The notes under the pieces were generated by a model. That model was given only the letters and a program-made list of their open reading frames with translations, had not been told where the DNA came from and ran no database searches. From NCBI RefSeq assembly GCF_018860745.1, contig NZ_JAHKPY010000015.1, positions 62,001 to 126,000 on the forward strand: a stretch of 64,000 nucleotides of DNA, read 5' to 3'. Both the position numbers and the translations under genes were made by a program. The DNA comes from Zobellia uliginosa. GTDB lineage: Bacteria; Bacteroidota; Bacteroidia; Flavobacteriales; Flavobacteriaceae. Positions 8,929 to 18,714 of this stretch are shown here, piece after piece. Position 1 is the first letter of the stretch; each line of letters opens with the position of its first letter.

Positions 8929-10269
8929 TTACTCGGCATTATCCAAAAAGTCTTTTAACTTCTCGGACCATTTATCAAATACCGATTTTCGTTCTTTTTG
9001 AACTTTTGCCGCAGCTTGTTGTTGATGCTCTTCTTCTTCATGACCTGCCATAACAAGTTCCCCCTCGTCTACAAGCTCTTCTTTTTCCTCTACAGGTTTG
9101 CCCTTCGTCTCGTTAGCTACCGCGTTCATCAAAAGACCAACTGCCGTAGCATATAATGGACTGGCGATTTCGGCATCTGAATCGCCCGCCAAGTGTTCAT
9201 TAGGGTAACCGATACGTGTATCCATACCCGTAATGTATTCTACCAACTGCTTTAAATGCTTTAACTGGCTACCGCCACCTGTAAGCACTATTCCTGCAAT
9301 CAGTTTCTTTTTTTGTTCATCATGACCGTAATTTTTGATTTCCGTATAAACCTGCTCTACGATTTCAACAACACGTGCATGAATAATTTTGGATAGGTTT
9401 TTAAGGGTAATCTCTTTTGGCTCTCTACCACGCAAACCTGGTATTGAAACTATTTCATTATCCTTATTCTCTCCCGGCCAAGCTGAACCAAACCTTACCT
9501 TTAAAAGTTCTGCTTGTTTTTCTATAATTGAACAGCCTTCTTTGATGTCCTCGGTAATAACACCGCCACCAAAAGGAATTACCGCAGTATGACGAATAAT
9601 ACCATCTTTAAAAATGGCCAAATCCGTTGTGCCACCTCCTATGTCGATTAAGGCAACACCGGCCTCTTTTTCTTCTTTGCTCAAAACAGCGTCTGAAGAA
9701 GCCAATGGTTCCAATGTTATGTTACCTAAATCCAGGCCGGCGCTTTTAATACACCTACCTACATTTTTAATTGAAGAAACCTGCCCTACAACCACATGAA
9801 AATTAGCTTCTAGACGACCACCGTACATGCCGATAGGCTCTTTAATCTCTGCCTGTCCGTCTACTTTGTACTCCTGTGGAAGCACATGAATGATTTCTTC
9901 ACCGGGAAGCATAACCAACTTGTATACTTGATTACAGAGCTTATCCAAATCATCATCATTAATAACTTCTTCCGAATCTGCTCTGGTAATATAATCGCTA
10001 TGGTGCAGACTTCTTATATGCTGCCCGGCAATACCAACAACAACAGAGCCAATTTTTAAACCTGAATTAACTTCAGCTTCTTCTACTGCTTGTTGAATGG
10101 ATTGTATGGTTTGCGTAATGTTATTCACAACACCACGGTGCACCCCTAAACTCTTAGATTTACCGATGCCTAAAACCTCAATCTTGCCATACTCGTTTTT
10201 CTTACCGATTATAGCTACAATTTTAGTTGTTCCAATGTCTAATCCTACCGAATAATTACCTACTTCCAT
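8929..10269 (-). CDS. ftsA: Cell division protein FtsA
   Basis: 446 residues with the actin-like ATPase fold: GLDIGTTKIVAIIG (phosphate 1) at the start, ALIDIGGGTTDLAIF (phosphate 2) near residue 205, and IVLTGGGSQLKHL near residue 330. The end has a charged linker followed by a short amphipathic helix (FDKWSEKLKDFLDN) that anchors FtsA to the membrane. It tethers FtsZ to the inner membrane. It starts 3 nt after the ftsQ stop. Confidence 0.97.
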   Translation of the reverse strand: MEVGNYSVGLDIGTTKIVAIIGKKNEYGKIEVLGIGKSKSLGVHRGVVNNITQTIQSIQQAVEEAEVNSGLKIGSVVVGIAGQHIRSLHHSDYITRADSEEVINDDDLDKLCNQVYKLVMLPGEEIIHVLPQEYKVDGQAEIKEPIGMYGGRLEANFHVVVGQVSSIKNVGRCIKSAGLDLGNITLEPLASSDAVLSKEEKEAGVALIDIGGGTTDLAIFKDGIIRHTAVIPFGGGVITEDIKEGCSIIEKQAELLKVRFGSAWPGENKDNEIVSIPGLRGREPKEITLKNLSKIIHARVVEIVEQVYTEIKNYGHDEQKKKLIAGIVLTGGGSQLKHLKQLVEYITGMDTRIGYPNEHLAGDSDAEIASPLYATAVGLLMNAVANETKGKPVEEKEELVDEGELVMAGHEEEEHQQQAAAKVQKERKSVFDKWSEKLKDFLDNAE

Positions 10270-10272
10270 AAC

Positions 10273-10992
10273 TTATATTTTGGTGCACACTACTTGATTG
10301 TCAAACTCTAAACTAACAACATCATAGTTCTGCAGAGTTTTGTCTTTATTTGCTTTGGCGTAAAATGCCTTGAAATTGCTAAACTTTTCTTTTAACCGTT
10401 CTACATCTCCCAAATTGACAACAAACTCTTCGGTTCGGAAACGAAGTTGGTATTTCTCCTCGTTTACGATCTGTAACCCAATGATGTTTTTCTTAAGAAA
10501 CTCGTCCGTATTGATATAATTCAAAATTTTATAGACATCCGCTAAGCCTTCATCAGTTACTCTGCCCGTAATTATTGGCACACGTGCGGAGTAACTGTTT
10601 GACAACGGCATTTGCTTTCCGTCCTCATCAAGATAAAATTTTGAATCCCCTTCTATACGTCCGATTGGTGTACGTTGAACGATCTTCGACGCTAAATCAC
10701 CGCTTACTGTAAGATAAACTTGGGCACTTTTCACCATTTTATTGGCCTCAATGGCCTTCTCCATGGTATTCAAAGCTAATTTTTCTTTGGGCATGTTTTC
10801 AAGGCTACCGAATTTTTGTATTAACAATTTATTAACCGAGCCTTCGGTGATGAATAAATTTTGATTTTCAATGAATTCTATAGCGATACCTTTTACGTTT
10901 CTCTGAGCACTTCTTTGATTTGAAAATGCGTAAAGTCCCGTTATTACAACGATTAAGGCTACTAGCTTTATGTAGTTATAATTAATATGCAT
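10273..10992 (-). CDS. ftsQ: Cell division protein FtsQ/DivIB
   Basis: 239 residues with one N-terminal membrane helix (about residues 8-23) and a periplasmic part. It opens with a short POTRA-like region (FIENQNLFITEGSVNKLL) and contains VYLTVSGDLASKIVQRTPIGRI, as in Bacteroidota FtsQ. Sequence conservation is low, and the identity rests strongly on position between murC and ftsA. It overlaps murC by 11 nt. The protein would form the FtsQLB complex of the divisome; no ftsB gene is visible in the cluster. Confidence 0.9.
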   Translation of the reverse strand: MHINYNYIKLVALIVVITGLYAFSNQRSAQRNVKGIAIEFIENQNLFITEGSVNKLLIQKFGSLENMPKEKLALNTMEKAIEANKMVKSAQVYLTVSGDLASKIVQRTPIGRIEGDSKFYLDEDGKQMPLSNSYSARVPIITGRVTDEGLADVYKILNYINTDEFLKKNIIGLQIVNEEKYQLRFRTEEFVVNLGDVERLKEKFSNFKAFYAKANKDKTLQNYDVVSLEFDNQVVCTKI

Positions 10993-12334
10993 CTTGTAAT
11001 TCTTTTGTAATCTTACTTACTTCCAAACCTATATCTCCTGCACCCATGGTAACAAGTACTTGAGGATTTTGTTTTTTTATCTCGTTTATTAATTTGGATT
11101 TGTGAATTGTTCTTACATTGGTATTATCGATTTTCTCCAACAACCATTCCGAAGTTATACCTTTAATTGGTTTTTCCCGTGCGGGGTAAATATCCAGCAA
11201 CAGAATACTATCAAACTTTGACAGACTTTTCGCAAATTCATCCGCAAAATCTCTTGTTCTAGAAAATAGATGTGGCTGAAAAATTGCCAATGTTTTTTTA
11301 TTTGGATGCATTTCCGATACCGCATCGTAAACTGCATTTATTTCTGTAGGATGATGTGCATAATCATCAATAAAAACAAAATCTTCCGTCTTTATTTTAT
11401 ATGAAAATCGTCTCTGCACGCCTTTAAAGGTGGCCAACGCATTTGCTAATTTCTCTGCTGGCACACCCGTATGCAACGCCATAGCAAAAGCAACTAGACC
11501 ATTCAATAAATTATGCCTTCCTGGCTTATTGAATTTTACATCTACCAGCGTAGCATCCGGCGTAACCAAATCAAAAATATAACTCCCATTTTCAATTTTA
11601 AGATTTGTAACACAGTAATCCGCATCATCTTCAATACCGTAAGTAATTCCTTCTAAGGGTAAACCCTTTCTAACAAAAAGTGCTCCACCTGGCGACACTT
11701 TATCAGCAAACTCTATAAATGATTTCTCCAACTCTTTAGAGTTACCATAAATATCAAGATGGTCTGCATCCATAGAAGTAATACAGGCCACATCAGGAAA
11801 CAACCTCAAGAAAGACCTATCGAACTCATCGGCTTCCACAACGGAATAGTCTGTTCCCTCAAAAACAAAATTACTATTGAAATCTTCAGATATACCCCCT
11901 AAAAATCCAGTAAATCCCACCCCTGTTTGCTTTAGCAAATGCGCCAAAATACTGGTGGTGGTAGTTTTACCATGGGTACCTGCTACCGCCAAGCAAAAAC
12001 TGTCTTTTGTAATCCATCCCAATACCTCTGAACGTTTCTTAATCGTAAATCCGTTCTCTAAAAAATATTGATACTCCGTATGCTCCACAGGCACTGCTGG
12101 GGTATAGACTACAAGTGTATTTTCTCTGTTTTTATAACTGGAAGAAATGAGAGCAGTATCATCTTCGTAATGAATATCTATACTTAAACCAGAAAGTTCT
12201 TTTGTAAGAGGTGTGCGAGTTTTATCGTAACCCGCCACATTCTTTTCCACGAACTTGAAATAACGGGCCAGAGCGGACATACCAATGCCTCCAATGCCAA
12301 TAAAATATACGTTATGTATGCGTTTCAAGTCCAT
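10982..12334 (-). CDS. murC: UDP-N-acetylmuramate--L-alanine ligase
   Basis: 450 residues. The N-terminal Rossmann part has FIGIGGIGMSALARYF; the ATP-binding loop is VAGTHGKTTTTS near residue 118; VEADEFDRSFL and DDYAHHPTEI are typical MurC motifs. It adds L-Ala to UDP-MurNAc in the cytoplasm, the first peptide step of peptidoglycan synthesis. ATG start, 20 nt after murG. Confidence 0.98.
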   Translation of the reverse strand: MDLKRIHNVYFIGIGGIGMSALARYFKFVEKNVAGYDKTRTPLTKELSGLSIDIHYEDDTALISSSYKNRENTLVVYTPAVPVEHTEYQYFLENGFTIKKRSEVLGWITKDSFCLAVAGTHGKTTTTSILAHLLKQTGVGFTGFLGGISEDFNSNFVFEGTDYSVVEADEFDRSFLRLFPDVACITSMDADHLDIYGNSKELEKSFIEFADKVSPGGALFVRKGLPLEGITYGIEDDADYCVTNLKIENGSYIFDLVTPDATLVDVKFNKPGRHNLLNGLVAFAMALHTGVPAEKLANALATFKGVQRRFSYKIKTEDFVFIDDYAHHPTEINAVYDAVSEMHPNKKTLAIFQPHLFSRTRDFADEFAKSLSKFDSILLLDIYPAREKPIKGITSEWLLEKIDNTNVRTIHKSKLINEIKKQNPQVLVTMGAGDIGLEVSKITKELQDAY

Positions 12335-12354
12335 TTATACTCAATCTCATGCCT

Positions 12355-13458
12355 TTATTTACCAGTGGCATTCCCAATTAATTTTTCTATTTCGTCTACA
12401 ATATCTTTTGTAGCGTTCGGCAAAGCCAATTTCTTGATATTATCAGCCAAGCTCTTCTGTTTGTTATGATCTGAAAAAAGTTCTGAAAACGTATTTTCAA
12501 ACTTTTCCTCGAGCTCACTTTCTTTCAATAATATAGCAGCATTCTCATTTGCCAAGGCACGCGCATTTTTTGTCTGATGGTCCTCGGCCACATTTGGCGA
12601 AGGCACAAAAATTACAGGTTTACCAACAATACATAACTCAGAAACCGAACCTGCACCTGCACGAGATATAATTATATCCGAAGCTGCATAGGCGTAATCC
12701 ATGCGGTTCATAAAATCAAGTACTTTTACTGTATCCGAAGTGTATTTTTTATACTCATCTATATACAGTTTTCCACATTGCCATATTAACTGAACTCCCA
12801 AATTTTCAAAAAATTCAAGGTTACTCGCTATCAGCTGATTTATTCTTCTTGCCCCAAGACTGCCACCTAAAACCAAAAGCGTAGGCACTCCTGTTTTCAA
12901 TCCGAAAAAATCTAAAGCTTCATTTTTATCAGCGGACATTTCCACTAAATCACCACGAACAGGATTACCCGTTTTTACGATTTTATCCTTTGGAAAAAAC
13001 CGTTCCATTTCATCATAAGCAACACAAATTTTTGCCACTCTATCCTTCAGTAATTTGTTTGTAATACCAGCATATGAATTCTGTTCTTGCAGTACGCAAG
13101 GCACCCCTTTACCCGAAGCAACCCGTAACATAGGCCCACTAGCAAAGCCCCCTGTGCCTATTACGGCATCAGGCTTGAACTTTCGTACTATTTTACCAGC
13201 TTTCATTAAACTACTTATTACCTTAAAAGGAAACATTAGATTTTTAAGGGTCAGTTTCCGCTGTAAACCACTAATCCACAACCCCTGAATCTCATAACCC
13301 GCCTGCGGCACTTTTTCCATCTCCATTCTATCTTGGGCACCAACAAACAAAAAATGAGCATCAGGATGCCTTCTTTTCAATTCGTTCGCAATAGCCACAG
13401 CTGGGTAAATATGCCCACCTGTTCCACCACCGGATAATATGAATTTATAGTTGCCCAC
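12355..13458 (-). CDS. murG: UDP-GlcNAc transferase making lipid II
   Basis: 367 residues of the GT-B fold with [19 protein letters not shown] at the start (UDP-GlcNAc and membrane-side glycine loop) and [22 protein letters not shown] in the C-terminal domain. It converts lipid I to lipid II on the inner face of the membrane. The start codon is GTG and overlaps the end of ftsW by 14 nt, which suggests translational coupling. Confidence 0.98.
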   Translation of the reverse strand: MGNYKFILSGGGTGGHIYPAVAIANELKRRHPDAHFLFVGAQDRMEMEKVPQAGYEIQGLWISGLQRKLTLKNLMFPFKVISSLMKAGKIVRKFKPDAVIGTGGFASGPMLRVASGKGVPCVLQEQNSYAGITNKLLKDRVAKICVAYDEMERFFPKDKIVKTGNPVRGDLVEMSADKNEALDFFGLKTGVPTLLVLGGSLGARRINQLIASNLEFFENLGVQLIWQCGKLYIDEYKKYTSDTVKVLDFMNRMDYAYAASDIIISRAGAGSVSELCIVGKPVIFVPSPNVAEDHQTKNARALANENAAILLKESELEEKFENTFSELFSDHNKQKSLADNIKKLALPNATKDIVDEIEKLIGNATGK

Positions 13459-14644
13459 TCAGTACTTCTAAAGGGTTTGTCTCGTCTATATCCGCGGATG
13501 ATTTTTCCGCACTTGTATTTTTATTACTCACACTTAGAATGATACCGATAGCCAAACAGGTCATCCAACTACTCGTACCACCACTACTTATTAATGGTAA
13601 GGTTTGACCCGTTACCGGAAAAAGCTCTACCGCAACCGCCATGTTTATCAACGCCTGAAAAACTATGGGAAGCCCAACACCAAGTGCGACCAATTTTCCA
13701 AAAATAGTTCCGCTACCATTGGCAACGACCACAATTCTAAATAGTAGAAACATATAAAAGAACATCAAGGCAAAACCACCTACCAGTCCATATTCCTCTA
13801 CAATTATGGCATAAATAAAATCTGACGAACTTTGTGGCAAGAAATTCTTCTGCACGCTTTTACCCGCACCTTTACCCACTATACCTCCAGTAGCGATAGC
13901 AATCTTGGCACGTTCAATTTGATAATCAGCTTCCGTATCTTCCGAATCCGCAAAATTTTCAACCCTACTGATCCATGTATCTACGCGATTAGGAAACAAA
14001 CCGGGAATTGCCTTAGCCGTTAATATAAAAAATGCAAGACTTAATATACTAGCCCCAATAATCCCCATTAAATATTTAATAGGATAACCTCCTAAAAAAC
14101 ATAGCAAAAGCACCATTGAAAAAATGATGGCCGCTGTTGAGAAATTGGCTGGCAGAATAAGGGCCACTGTTAGAAAAACAGGTATCCACAAGGGCAAAAT
14201 ACTCTCTTTAAAAGTAATATCCTTATGACGCACTTTACTCAAGTAACGCGCCACATATATCATTAAAACAACAGCTGCAAGGTTAGAGGTCTGAAATGAA
14301 ATACCTACCAACGGAACACTGATCCACCGGCTGGCATTCGCACCATCTATCGTTGTGCCTTGTGCTAGCGTAAACACTAATAAAACTAATACCAAGGGCA
14401 TTGCTATGAGCGACAATCCTTTAAAGAAATGTGCCGGAATACGGTGTATTCCGTATATAATACCAAAACCTAAAGACAGCAATAACGCATGTTTTACCAA
14501 ATACCCAAAAGTGGTACCGTTACCCACCACATATACCAAGTTGCTACTGGCGCTGTAAACAGGTAAAAACGAAAATAAGCCCAACAGGGCCGCAATGGCC
14601 CAAATAGCTTTATCTCCTTTTATATTTTGAAAAAATGCATTCAC
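13445..14644 (-). CDS. ftsW: SEDS-family septal glycan polymerase FtsW
   Basis: 399 residues, polytopic (about 10 helices), with the SEDS landmarks [25 protein letters not shown] and [17 protein letters not shown] proteins polymerise lipid II together with a class B PBP, here the upstream FtsI. The start is GTG ([10 protein letters not shown]), 12 nt after murD. The order murD-ftsW-murG matches the standard dcw order. Confidence 0.97.
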   Translation of the reverse strand: MNAFFQNIKGDKAIWAIAALLGLFSFLPVYSASSNLVYVVGNGTTFGYLVKHALLLSLGFGIIYGIHRIPAHFFKGLSLIAMPLVLVLLVFTLAQGTTIDGANASRWISVPLVGISFQTSNLAAVVLMIYVARYLSKVRHKDITFKESILPLWIPVFLTVALILPANFSTAAIIFSMVLLLCFLGGYPIKYLMGIIGASILSLAFFILTAKAIPGLFPNRVDTWISRVENFADSEDTEADYQIERAKIAIATGGIVGKGAGKSVQKNFLPQSSSDFIYAIIVEEYGLVGGFALMFFYMFLLFRIVVVANGSGTIFGKLVALGVGLPIVFQALINMAVAVELFPVTGQTLPLISSGGTSSWMTCLAIGIILSVSNKNTSAEKSSADIDETNPLEVLSGQL

Positions 14645-14656
14645 TTATAACCGGTA

Positions 14657-15991
14657 TTATAATGACTTAACTGCCGCTTTGAATTGATCGCCACGGTCTT
14701 CATAATTTTTAAATAAATCAAAACTTGCACACGCCGGTGACAATAAAACCGTATCACCACGCTCTGCAATCTTGTAAGCTACTTTTACAGCTTCTTCCAT
14801 AGCAAAAGTTTCAACCATGAGATCTACCACATTGCCAAAGGCATCTTTAATTTTTTCATTATCCAAGCCCAAACAAACTATGGCCTTTACCTTCTCGCGC
14901 ACCAATGGCATCAATTCTTTGTAATCGTTTCCTTTGTCCTGTCCACCAACAATCCAAACGATAGGCGTTTTAACGCTATCCAATGCATAGAACACAGAAT
15001 TTACATTCGTAGCCTTAGAATCGTTTATGTATTGTACATGGTGTATTTTAAGTACGTTCTCCAATCTATGCGGTGCTCCTTGAAAGTTGGCAATACTCTC
15101 ACGTATAGATGCTTTTCTAATGCCTACTAATTTTGCCGCAGTCATTGCTGCCATGCTATTTTTTAAATTGTGTTTTCCTTCTAGGGCTAATGTCTCTTTT
15201 GTCATTTTCAGTGTCTCGTTAGTTAGGTTCAGTATTATGTTGTTGTTCTGTAAACACGCTCCTTCTTCCAGCTCTCGTTTTATAGAAAAAGGAAGCAGTT
15301 TTGATTTAACGGGGTGCTTTTTAAGCCATGCAACGATCACTGGATCGTCTGCATCATATATTAAAAAATCGTCTTCGGTTTGGTTCTTCGCTATGCGGAA
15401 TTTTGAAGCGACATAATTTTCAAATTTATAATCATATCGATCTAAATGATCCGGAGTGATATTCGTTAGAATAGCGATATGCGGTCTAAAATCCACAATA
15501 CCATCCAATTGAAAACTGCTGATTTCCAAAACGTAGAAATCAAAATCGTTTTCAGCTACCATTTTGGCATAACTATCACCTATGTTCCCTGCCATTCCCA
15601 CATTTGCACCACCTTCTTTTAAAAGGTGATTTGCCAACATGGTAGTAGTGGTCTTTCCATTGCTTCCTGTAATTCCAATTAAAGTGGCATCTGTATATTT
15701 TGATGCGAATTCAATCTCTGAAATAACAGGAATTGTTTTTGCATGCAATGCCTTTACCAATGGAACAGTATCCGGTATACCCGGACTCTTCATTACCAAG
15801 TCTGCATTTAGAATCTTTGCTTCCGTATGCTTTTCGGCCTCCCAGTCAATATCAAGATGTTCAAGAACGTTTTTATATTTTTCCTTTATTTTACCACTAT
15901 CGGACACAAAAACTTCGTATCCTTTTTGTTTTCCCAAGATGGCAGTACCTACGCCACTTTCACCTCCTCCTAAAATCACCAACCTCTTCAT
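14657..15991 (-). CDS. murD: UDP-MurNAc-L-alanine--D-glutamate ligase
   Basis: 444 residues. It begins MKRLVILGGGESGVGTAIL and has the Mur-ligase ATP loop IGITGSNGKTTTTML near residue 110, NITPDHLDRY, and APHRLE-x-V near residue 300. It adds D-Glu to UDP-MurNAc-L-Ala. Length and motifs are standard. ATG start, 1 nt after mraY. Confidence 0.98.
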   Translation of the reverse strand: MKRLVILGGGESGVGTAILGKQKGYEVFVSDSGKIKEKYKNVLEHLDIDWEAEKHTEAKILNADLVMKSPGIPDTVPLVKALHAKTIPVISEIEFASKYTDATLIGITGSNGKTTTTMLANHLLKEGGANVGMAGNIGDSYAKMVAENDFDFYVLEISSFQLDGIVDFRPHIAILTNITPDHLDRYDYKFENYVASKFRIAKNQTEDDFLIYDADDPVIVAWLKKHPVKSKLLPFSIKRELEEGACLQNNNIILNLTNETLKMTKETLALEGKHNLKNSMAAMTAAKLVGIRKASIRESIANFQGAPHRLENVLKIHHVQYINDSKATNVNSVFYALDSVKTPIVWIVGGQDKGNDYKELMPLVREKVKAIVCLGLDNEKIKDAFGNVVDLMVETFAMEEAVKVAYKIAERGDTVLLSPACASFDLFKNYEDRGDQFKAAVKSL

Positions 15992-15992
15992 C

Positions 15993-17213
15993 TTATCTTA
16001 CTTTCAAAGTGACAACGGTAATAACCGCTAAAAGAATGGCCACAATCCAAAACCGCGTTACTATTTTACTCTCGTGATAGCCCTTTACTTGATAATGGTG
16101 ATGTACAGGTGACATGAGGAAAACACGTTTACCTTCTCCAAATTTTTTCTTGGTATACTTGAAATACCCTACTTGTACTATAACCGATAGCGACTCCGCA
16201 AAGAAGATTCCACACAAAACGGGAATCAATAATTCTTTCCTAATGATAATGGCGATTACCGCGATAATTCCCCCTATGGTTAAACTTCCCGTATCTCCCA
16301 TAAAAACCTGTGCCGGAAAAGCGTTGTACCATAGAAAGCCTACTAGAGCACCCACAAAAGCCGTAATAAATACAACTAGTTCTCCTGAGTTGGGAATAAA
16401 CATGATATCCAGATAATCCGAAAAAATAACGTTACCGGAAACCCAAGCAAAAATGCCAAGTGTAAATACGATAATTGCAGAAGTACCTGCCGCCAAACCA
16501 TCTATACCATCTGTAAGGTTAGCTCCGTTAGATACCGCTGTTACAATTAGAATTACAATTGGTATAAATATTAACCAAGCATAATCCCTAGCGCTCTCTC
16601 CTGCCCATCCAATAAAATCAGCATAATCCAATTCATTGTTTTTGGTAAAAGGAATGGTGGTACGTACAGATTTAACTTCTTTCCCGACCACTTCTTTTAC
16701 TTCTAGTTGTTCTGTAATGATACTACCTGTATCTTCTCTCATCGTAACCCCTGGATGAAAATACAGTGTAGCTCCAACCCCAAGACCTAAGACCACTTGT
16801 CCTAAAACCTTAAACCTACCTTTTAGCCCTTCTTTATCTTTCTTGAACACTTTAATGTAATCATCGGCAAAACCAATGAAACCCATCCAAAGCGTGGTAA
16901 CAATCAATAGTATGATGTAAATATTGTCTAGCTTGGCCAATAACAACACTGGAATAAGTGTTGCCATAATAATGATGAGCCCACCCATTGTAGGTGTACC
17001 CGCTTTTTGCTTCTGCCCTTCCAAACCAAGGTCACGCACACTTTCGCCAATTTGCTTCTTTTGAAGAAAAAGAATGATACGCTTACCATATACCGTGGCG
17101 ATCAATAGGGAAAATAAAATAGCCATTGCCGCCCTAAAGGTGGTGAACTGAAATAAGCTCGCCCCTGGCAACTGGTATTGTTTCTCTAAATATTCAAATA
17201 GGTAGTATAGCAT
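15993..17213 (-). CDS. mraY: Phospho-MurNAc-pentapeptide transferase
   Basis: 406 residues, polytopic. Visible family motifs are [11 protein letters not shown], the Asp pair in [38 protein letters not shown] and the cytoplasmic HHHYQ. It transfers phospho-MurNAc-pentapeptide to undecaprenyl phosphate (lipid I). An insert of about 50 residues (about 160-205, charged, periplasmic or cytoplasmic loop) makes it longer than the 360 residues of E. coli; this is usual in Bacteroidota. It lies 37 nt after murE. Confidence 0.98.
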   Translation of the reverse strand: MLYYLFEYLEKQYQLPGASLFQFTTFRAAMAILFSLLIATVYGKRIILFLQKKQIGESVRDLGLEGQKQKAGTPTMGGLIIIMATLIPVLLLAKLDNIYIILLIVTTLWMGFIGFADDYIKVFKKDKEGLKGRFKVLGQVVLGLGVGATLYFHPGVTMREDTGSIITEQLEVKEVVGKEVKSVRTTIPFTKNNELDYADFIGWAGESARDYAWLIFIPIVILIVTAVSNGANLTDGIDGLAAGTSAIIVFTLGIFAWVSGNVIFSDYLDIMFIPNSGELVVFITAFVGALVGFLWYNAFPAQVFMGDTGSLTIGGIIAVIAIIIRKELLIPVLCGIFFAESLSVIVQVGYFKYTKKKFGEGKRVFLMSPVHHHYQVKGYHESKIVTRFWIVAILLAVITVVTLKVR

Positions 17214-17250
17214 CTTTTAAGCTTCTAGTCTTTTATTCCTTCGGTCTTTG

Positions 17251-18714
17251 TTATTTATCCAAACTCTTTAAAACGTCTTGTACCATTTCAAAATCATCAA
17301 AATGAATACGTTTTCCGTTGGTCTCTTGATAGGTCTCATGACCTTTACCCGCAATGAGTATAATATCATCGGCATTTGCCAGTTGACATGCTGTTTTTAT
17401 AGCCTGCTCTCTATTTTCTATGGATAAGATTTTCTTTACATTCTGTGGCTCCACACCTTCTTCCATCTCCGTAATTATGGCTGATGGCGATTCACTCCTA
17501 GGATTATCAGAAGTAAAAATGGCCTGATTGCTCATCTCCGAAGCAATATGACCCATTACCGGACGCTTAGATCTGTCTCTATCGCCACCACACCCCACAA
17601 CGGTGATGACGTTTTCATTTCCAGTTCTCAATGTGCTGATTGTTTCCAGAACATTTTTTAGCGCATCCGGCGTATGGGCATAATCCACTATGGCAGTAAT
17701 CTTTTTACTTGAAATAAAATATTGAAAACGACCGTCTACATTCTCTAACTCACTCAGCAACCTTAAGGTCTCTAAGGTTTCCATACCCAATAAATCCGCA
17801 GTGGCGAAAATGGCCAGCACATTGTAGGCGTTAAAATGCCCTATTAACCTGGACCAAAGTTCATGGTCATTTATTTTTAATAAAGTGCCGTTAAACTGAC
17901 TTTCCAAAACTTGCGCACGATAGTCCGCATAGGTTCTAAGAGCATATGTATACTTCTTTGCCTTTGTATTTTGAAGCATTACCGCTCCATTCTTATCATC
18001 ACTATTGGAAATTGCAAAAGCAGTTTTCGGCAATTGATCAAATAATATTTTTTTTGTATCCCTATACTCCGCAAACGTTTTGTGGTAATCTAAATGATCA
18101 TGGGAAAGGTTAGTGAAAATCGCTCCTTCAAAGACCAACCCTTGTGTTCTTTTCTGATGAATACCATGGGAACTCACTTCCATAAAGCAAAACTCTACAC
18201 CCGCCTCGTTCATAAGGAACAAATGCTCGTTTATGGTCAAAGCATCTGGAGTAGTATGACTTGTAGCATGCTCCTCTTCATCTACCATTATCTTAATAGT
18301 GGACAGTAGACCTACTTTATAGCCAGCTTTTTTAAACAACTGATAAAGCAAACTAGATATGGTAGTCTTACCATTGGTCCCCGTAACACCAACTAGCTTA
18401 AGGTTCTTAGAAGGATTACCATAATAGTTAGATGCCATCATAGCCAAAGCCGTATTGCCATCTTTTACTTCCACATACGTAACCCCATCTATAATTTGCT
18501 CAGGTAATGTCTCGCAAACAATGGCTTTTGCACCAAGATCAATGGCTTTTGCAATGTATAAATGGCCATCCGTTATTGTGCCTTTGACAGCTACAAAAAC
18601 ATCATCCATCTTCACCTTTCTAGAGTCAAAACAAATGGCATCCACCAATACATTGGTGGAACCGATTACATCGGTCAGGCTTGCACCGAACAATATGTCT
18701 TTTAGCAATTTCAC
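17251..18714 (-). CDS. murE: UDP-MurNAc-tripeptide (meso-DAP) ligase
   Basis: 487 residues with ATP loop VGVTGTNGKTTISSL near residue 110, YAHTPDAL and the substrate-selecting DNPR motif (TSDNPRSESP) near residue 405, which predicts meso-diaminopimelate as the added residue. The start is GTG, embedded in the ftsI stop as GTGA (4-nt overlap). No murF or ddl gene occurs in this cluster, so the next steps are encoded elsewhere. Confidence 0.98.
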   Translation of the reverse strand: MKLLKDILFGASLTDVIGSTNVLVDAICFDSRKVKMDDVFVAVKGTITDGHLYIAKAIDLGAKAIVCETLPEQIIDGVTYVEVKDGNTALAMMASNYYGNPSKNLKLVGVTGTNGKTTISSLLYQLFKKAGYKVGLLSTIKIMVDEEEHATSHTTPDALTINEHLFLMNEAGVEFCFMEVSSHGIHQKRTQGLVFEGAIFTNLSHDHLDYHKTFAEYRDTKKILFDQLPKTAFAISNSDDKNGAVMLQNTKAKKYTYALRTYADYRAQVLESQFNGTLLKINDHELWSRLIGHFNAYNVLAIFATADLLGMETLETLRLLSELENVDGRFQYFISSKKITAIVDYAHTPDALKNVLETISTLRTGNENVITVVGCGGDRDRSKRPVMGHIASEMSNQAIFTSDNPRSESPSAIITEMEEGVEPQNVKKILSIENREQAIKTACQLANADDIILIAGKGHETYQETNGKRIHFDDFEMVQDVLKSLDK